DNA of 64,000 nucleotides from the NCBI RefSeq assembly GCF_024296925.1, contig NZ_CP101125.1, forward strand, positions 5,272,501 through 5,336,500, in the 5' to 3' direction. This document shows, in pieces, positions 60,680 through 64,000 of this stretch. The notes under the pieces were generated by a model that saw only the letters and a list, made by a program, of their open reading frames with translations, made no database searches and had not been told where the DNA came from. Origin of the DNA: Pseudomonas nunensis (lineage in GTDB: Bacteria; Pseudomonadota; Gammaproteobacteria; Pseudomonadales; Pseudomonadaceae). The translations under genes were made by a program, and so were the position numbers. How positions within the stretch are numbered: position 1 is the first letter of the stretch; every line of letters begins with the position of its first letter.

Positions 60680-61513
60680 TCAGCCAGCAACCTGCGCCTG
60701 CGCAACCGGTTCTGCCCGCTCATGCCGCTGCAACACCGGCACTTCCAACCGCGCCCGCCCATAAAACGCCAGCGCCGTCAGCAAACACGCCAGCCACACA
60801 AAGATCCCGGCCCAGAACGTGTGGGACATGTAGTGCCATCCCTGCAGGACCCGCGTAGTGCCGTAGATGAAACCCAGCAACAACGAGCCCCACATCACGG
60901 CTTTAGCAAAGCGCCAGCGATAACGACGTGCCACAAAATACAACGCCAGCATGGTGAACCCGCCCGAGGCATGCCCGCCCGGCCAGCAGCGACCGTCGCC
61001 CGCCTCTTTGAACAATTGGAAATTGTTGTACCACTCCACATGGGCGAGTTTGCCGCCATACAGGGTGGTTTCAATCGGGCAATACACGCTGGTGTGGGCC
61101 TTGAGGAAATGGATCACGCCAGTGCAAATGGCAAATGCGAACACCACAAACAGAAAATCCCTACGGTGCCCGTGAGCAAATCGCAGCACCGGCGCGACTT
61201 TACTGCGCTCAAGAAAACCGCCAAGCCGAGGACGCTTTTGCGGGTTGATCAGCGGCCAGACGAACGACAACATCGCGCCGATCAAAGCGATTTCCGCCGT
61301 CCAGTTCGGAATGATCCGCGCCCACTTGTGGGTGAGCTTTTCAAAGAAGTGCACCTTGTCCAGCGGGAAGGTCTGGCTGACCGGATCAAACAGCAGATTG
61401 CTGAAGGCGATGTCGATTTTGGTCATGTCGAACATCAGGAACACCACCGCCGCGCAGGCCAGTGGAATACCGAAGTTCACCCAGTAAAAGCGGTAAGGGG
61501 AAACAGTCTGCAT
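60680..61513 (-). CDS. PAP2-family membrane phosphatase
   Basis: A 277-residue inner-membrane protein with about six membrane segments. Phosphatase motif 2 is PGGH (in CWPGGHASGGF, the second His region) and motif 3 is TRVLQGWHYMSH, where the Asp that usually follows the catalytic His by four residues is replaced by His. This variant occurs in PAP2 enzymes acting on lipid A or Kdo phosphates. Near the ArnT-like and histidine-phosphatase genes, it suggests an envelope lipid-phosphate role. Confidence 0.88.
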   Translation of the reverse strand: MQTVSPYRFYWVNFGIPLACAAVVFLMFDMTKIDIAFSNLLFDPVSQTFPLDKVHFFEKLTHKWARIIPNWTAEIALIGAMLSFVWPLINPQKRPRLGGFLERSKVAPVLRFAHGHRRDFLFVVFAFAICTGVIHFLKAHTSVYCPIETTLYGGKLAHVEWYNNFQLFKEAGDGRCWPGGHASGGFTMLALYFVARRYRWRFAKAVMWGSLLLGFIYGTTRVLQGWHYMSHTFWAGIFVWLACLLTALAFYGRARLEVPVLQRHERAEPVAQAQVAG

Positions 61514-61550
61514 TGTCAGTCCTGAACCAAAGAAATATGAGTCATAAAAA

Positions 61551-62243
61551 TTATCGGGTCGTCACCGAGCGCCAGTCAGAGGCCTCGATGTAACCGAGAA
61601 TGGTGGGCGCTTGCGGGGTTTCGGTGGAAACGAACAGCGAGGCGCCATAACCCAGCGTGTCTGTCGAAACGTTCATACTTTTTTCCAGTTCGGTCATGCA
61701 CTCGCTGTGGGTCACCAGGATCAGGTTGCGGCCCGGCACCTTGTGCGCAAGAGCGTCGCGCAGCATCGTGCCCTTGCAACTGATCAACCAGTCTTCACCC
61801 ACGCCCACCGAGTTGAACATGTAGCCGGCGGTCTGCGCGGTACGCACCATCGGGCTGTTGTAGATATCGGCCTTGGACAGGCCCAGGCGTTCGAAATGAG
61901 AACCGACGGCCACCGCAACGCCGCGGGAGCGATCGGTGATGCCATCGTTGCCGCTCAAACAGGCAGCCGTGGAGTGATCGCATCGCTCGACGTGACGCAC
62001 CAGCACGATCATGTCGCCCTTGGCCCAACCCGACATCAACGCTTTGGCACCGGCCACATTGCCATGGGCCAAATCAGGGACAGCGGCGGGCGCCAGCAGC
62101 CAGAGCGTCAGTGGAATGACCAACAGCGCCGAGGCGAGTACCACCCAGGCATTGCGATAGCGGGCAAAAAAGCTCAGATCAATCGAGCGTTTTATCCCGA
62201 ACAGACTCAGTCTCAATTCCACAAAAAGCCGCCCCGCCGGCAT
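61551..62243 (-). CDS. Membrane-anchored histidine phosphatase family protein
   Basis: A 230-residue protein with one N-terminal membrane segment (about 30-55) and a periplasmic histidine phosphatase domain. The phospho-His is in LVRHVERCD (His84) and the second His in LVTHSECM, but the usual RHG is RHV. Similar to Ais-like LPS heptose phosphatases in placement and size; function inferred. The start ATG at 62243 is chosen; the frame is open for about 59 codons more, without a ribosome-binding site. 37 bases before the PAP2 gene, same strand, so likely co-expressed. Confidence 0.8.
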   Translation of the reverse strand: MPAGRLFVELRLSLFGIKRSIDLSFFARYRNAWVVLASALLVIPLTLWLLAPAAVPDLAHGNVAGAKALMSGWAKGDMIVLVRHVERCDHSTAACLSGNDGITDRSRGVAVAVGSHFERLGLSKADIYNSPMVRTAQTAGYMFNSVGVGEDWLISCKGTMLRDALAHKVPGRNLILVTHSECMTELEKSMNVSTDTLGYGASLFVSTETPQAPTILGYIEASDWRSVTTR

Positions 62244-62484
62244 GTCGCACCTGTCATTAGATGCCGCGAGGGTAGAGAGGCAGGCGTCGCCAGCAGGTGA
62301 AACCCATGTGAAAAAAAGCTTAAGACCTGCCACAAGTCTTGTTACAGGATCTGTCCGACAAAAACCTTTCAGCTCTCGGGATTGCTGCCGATACAGGTCT
62401 GCAACACACCTTGCTGGCACCTAAAAACAACAATCTTCCAGCCAACTGACGATAAAGAAACACTACGTTCCTGGAGGAATTGTG

Positions 62485-64000
62485 ATGAATAGCTGGTTCG
62501 GTAACATCAGTGTGAATATGAAACTCGGCCTGGGGTTCGGCCTGGTCCTGGCACTGACCTGCATCCTCGCCCTGACCGGCTGGACGAGCCTGGGCGGCTT
62601 GATTGACCGCAGCAACTGGATGAGCGATATCACCCAGCTCAATGCCGGCCTGACCAAGCTGCGCGTGGTGCGCCTGCAATACATGCTGACCAACGGCGAC
62701 GAAACCGCCGCGCAAAACGTACAGACCACCCTCGACAGTTTTGTGACTCAGCAAACCGCTTTGCTGGGCAGCTTCAAAAACCCTGAAAACGTCAAGATGC
62801 TCAAAGAGCAGGCCGCGACCATCGCCGCCTACCAGACGTCCCTGAACAAAATGCGCAGCGCCTACCGCACCGGTAACAGCGCCCGCGACGCCATGGGCGC
62901 CAACGCCGAAAACGCCAGCGCGCTGATCAACACCATCAGCACCCGCGTGCAGGACATGCCCCTGAGCGATCAGCGTTTCGAACAGTTCCAGGCCATCACC
63001 CAGGCCAAGGAAGCGTTCATGCTCGCGCGTTACGAAGTGCGTGGCTACACCGCCAGCACCAACGCCGAGACCGAGCAAAAAGCCATCGGCCAACTGGACG
63101 CGGCCATCGCCAGCCTGAAGCCGCTGAACGTGCATTTCGCCGACACCCAGCAAGACACCCTGCGTCAGCTGGACACCGCGCTGACCAACTACCGCAGCGC
63201 CCTGATGGCTTACAAAGCCGCCAGCACCGATGCCGTGCAGGCGCGCAAGGAAATGACCGACCAGGGCACCGCCATCGTTGACCTGAGCGACAAGCTGTAT
63301 CAATTCCAGCTCGATCGTCGTGACGTCGAAAGTGCCCAGGCGCGCACCCTGCAACTGATCAGCACCTTGCTCGCATTGCTGGTCGGCGTGATCGCTGCCG
63401 TGGTCATCACCCGTCAGATCACCGGTCCGTTGCGTGACACCATGACCGTGGTCGACCGTATTGCCAGCGGCGACCTGACCCAAGACGTCAAAGTCACCCG
63501 CCGCGACGAACTCGGTGTGTTGCAGCAAGGCATCGGCCGCATGGGCGTGACCCTGCGGGACCTGATCAGCGGCATCCGCGACGGCGTCACCCAGATCGCC
63601 AGCGCCGCCGAAGAGTTGTCGGCCGTGACCGAACAGACCAGCGCCGGGGTCAACAGCCAGAAGATCGAAACCGATCAGGTGGCCACCGCGATGCACGAGA
63701 TGACCGCCACCGTGCAGGAAGTCGCGCGTAACGCCGAAGAAGCCTCCCAGGCTGCCGCCGCCGCTGACGGCGAAGCCCGCGAAGGCGACAAAGTGGTCAA
63801 CGAAGCCATCGCCCAGATCGAACGCCTGGCCACCGAAGTGGCACGTTCCACCCAAGCCATGAGCGTGCTGCAACAGGAAAGCGACAAGATCGGCAGCGTC
63901 ATGGACGTGATCAAGGCTGTGGCCGAACAGACCAACCTGCTGGCGCTCAACGCGGCAATCGAAGCGGCCCGTGCCGGTGAAGCCGGTCGTGGTTTTGCCG
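62485..64000 (+). CDS. Methyl-accepting chemotaxis protein (partial, cut by window end)
   Basis: About 505 residues visible of a transmembrane chemoreceptor. The start ATG at 62485 has GGAGG seven bases upstream. Order: TM1 (about 12-32), a long helical periplasmic sensor (about 35-285) of the HBM bimodular type judging by length and all-helical pattern, TM2 (about 290-312), HAMP (about 313-365), then the signalling domain with the highly conserved VAEQTNLLALNAAIEAARAGE, which is near the window end. The rest of the signalling tip and adaptation region are outside. HBM relatives bind TCA intermediates in McpS; the ligand here is unknown. Confidence 0.93.
   Translation, partial: MNSWFGNISVNMKLGLGFGLVLALTCILALTGWTSLGGLIDRSNWMSDITQLNAGLTKLRVVRLQYMLTNGDETAAQNVQTTLDSFVTQQTALLGSFKNPENVKMLKEQAATIAAYQTSLNKMRSAYRTGNSARDAMGANAENASALINTISTRVQDMPLSDQRFEQFQAITQAKEAFMLARYEVRGYTASTNAETEQKAIGQLDAAIASLKPLNVHFADTQQDTLRQLDTALTNYRSALMAYKAASTDAVQARKEMTDQGTAIVDLSDKLYQFQLDRRDVESAQARTLQLISTLLALLVGVIAAVVITRQITGPLRDTMTVVDRIASGDLTQDVKVTRRDELGVLQQGIGRMGVTLRDLISGIRDGVTQIASAAEELSAVTEQTSAGVNSQKIETDQVATAMHEMTATVQEVARNAEEASQAAAAADGEAREGDKVVNEAIAQIERLATEVARSTQAMSVLQQESDKIGSVMDVIKAVAEQTNLLALNAAIEAARAGEAGRGFA

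Overview
This is a GC-rich bacterial chromosome segment, almost certainly from a Pseudomonas of the fluorescens lineage. The evidence is the gene order secG - tRNA-Leu - tRNA-fMet - rimP - nusA - infB - rbfA - truB - rpsO - pnp, the recN/fur/bamE/rnfH/ratA/smpB block, Pseudomonas-type REP/REPIN hairpins and the close Pseudomonas character of nearly every protein. Species assignment is inference.

Layout. 1-12.8 kb (minus strand): translation and RNA-metabolism operon (pnp partial, rpsO, truB, rbfA, infB, nusA, rimP), tRNA-fMet and tRNA-Leu, then secG, tpiA, glmM, folP and ftsH. 13-20.5 kb: rlmE, divergent yhbY, a DUF4149 membrane protein, greA, carB, carA and dapB. 20.5-24.5 kb: chaperone genes dnaJ, dnaK and grpE, with sigma-32 type promoters visible before dnaK and grpE. 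24.8-30.4 kb: recN (LexA box), fur, bamE, rnfH, ratA, a sodium:neurotransmitter-type symporter and smpB. 30.5-39.2 kb: lactate utilisation locus lldR / lldP-lldE-lldF-lldG-dld, with a perfect 17-bp operator-like palindrome before lldP. 39.3-40.6 kb: two tandem small secreted proteins and the tmRNA gene ssrA.

40.8-50.4 kb, directly downstream of ssrA, is the accessory highlight. A LysR regulator and divergent MFS transporter are followed by a six-gene operon: Fe(II)/2-oxoglutarate oxygenase, PLP aminotransferase, HpyO/CreE-type flavoprotein, an isochorismatase-fold protein without the usual nucleophilic Cys, a cupin, and a one-chain aconitase/isopropylmalate-dehydratase-like protein with the swivel domain first. 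No NRPS or PKS is present. I read it as a small pathway for an unusual, possibly N-oxidised, amino-acid-derived metabolite; the product cannot be told from sequence.

50.5-64 kb: a second isochorismatase-like hydrolase with its Cys, a DUF3077-like protein, a DUF433/PIN-like toxin-antitoxin pair, a DUF2252 protein, two GNAT acetyltransferases, a KaiC-like double-ATPase operon with a histidine kinase, an ArnT-like glycosyltransferase, a PAP2 phosphatase, a membrane-anchored histidine phosphatase, and the start of a methyl-accepting chemotaxis protein cut by the window edge.
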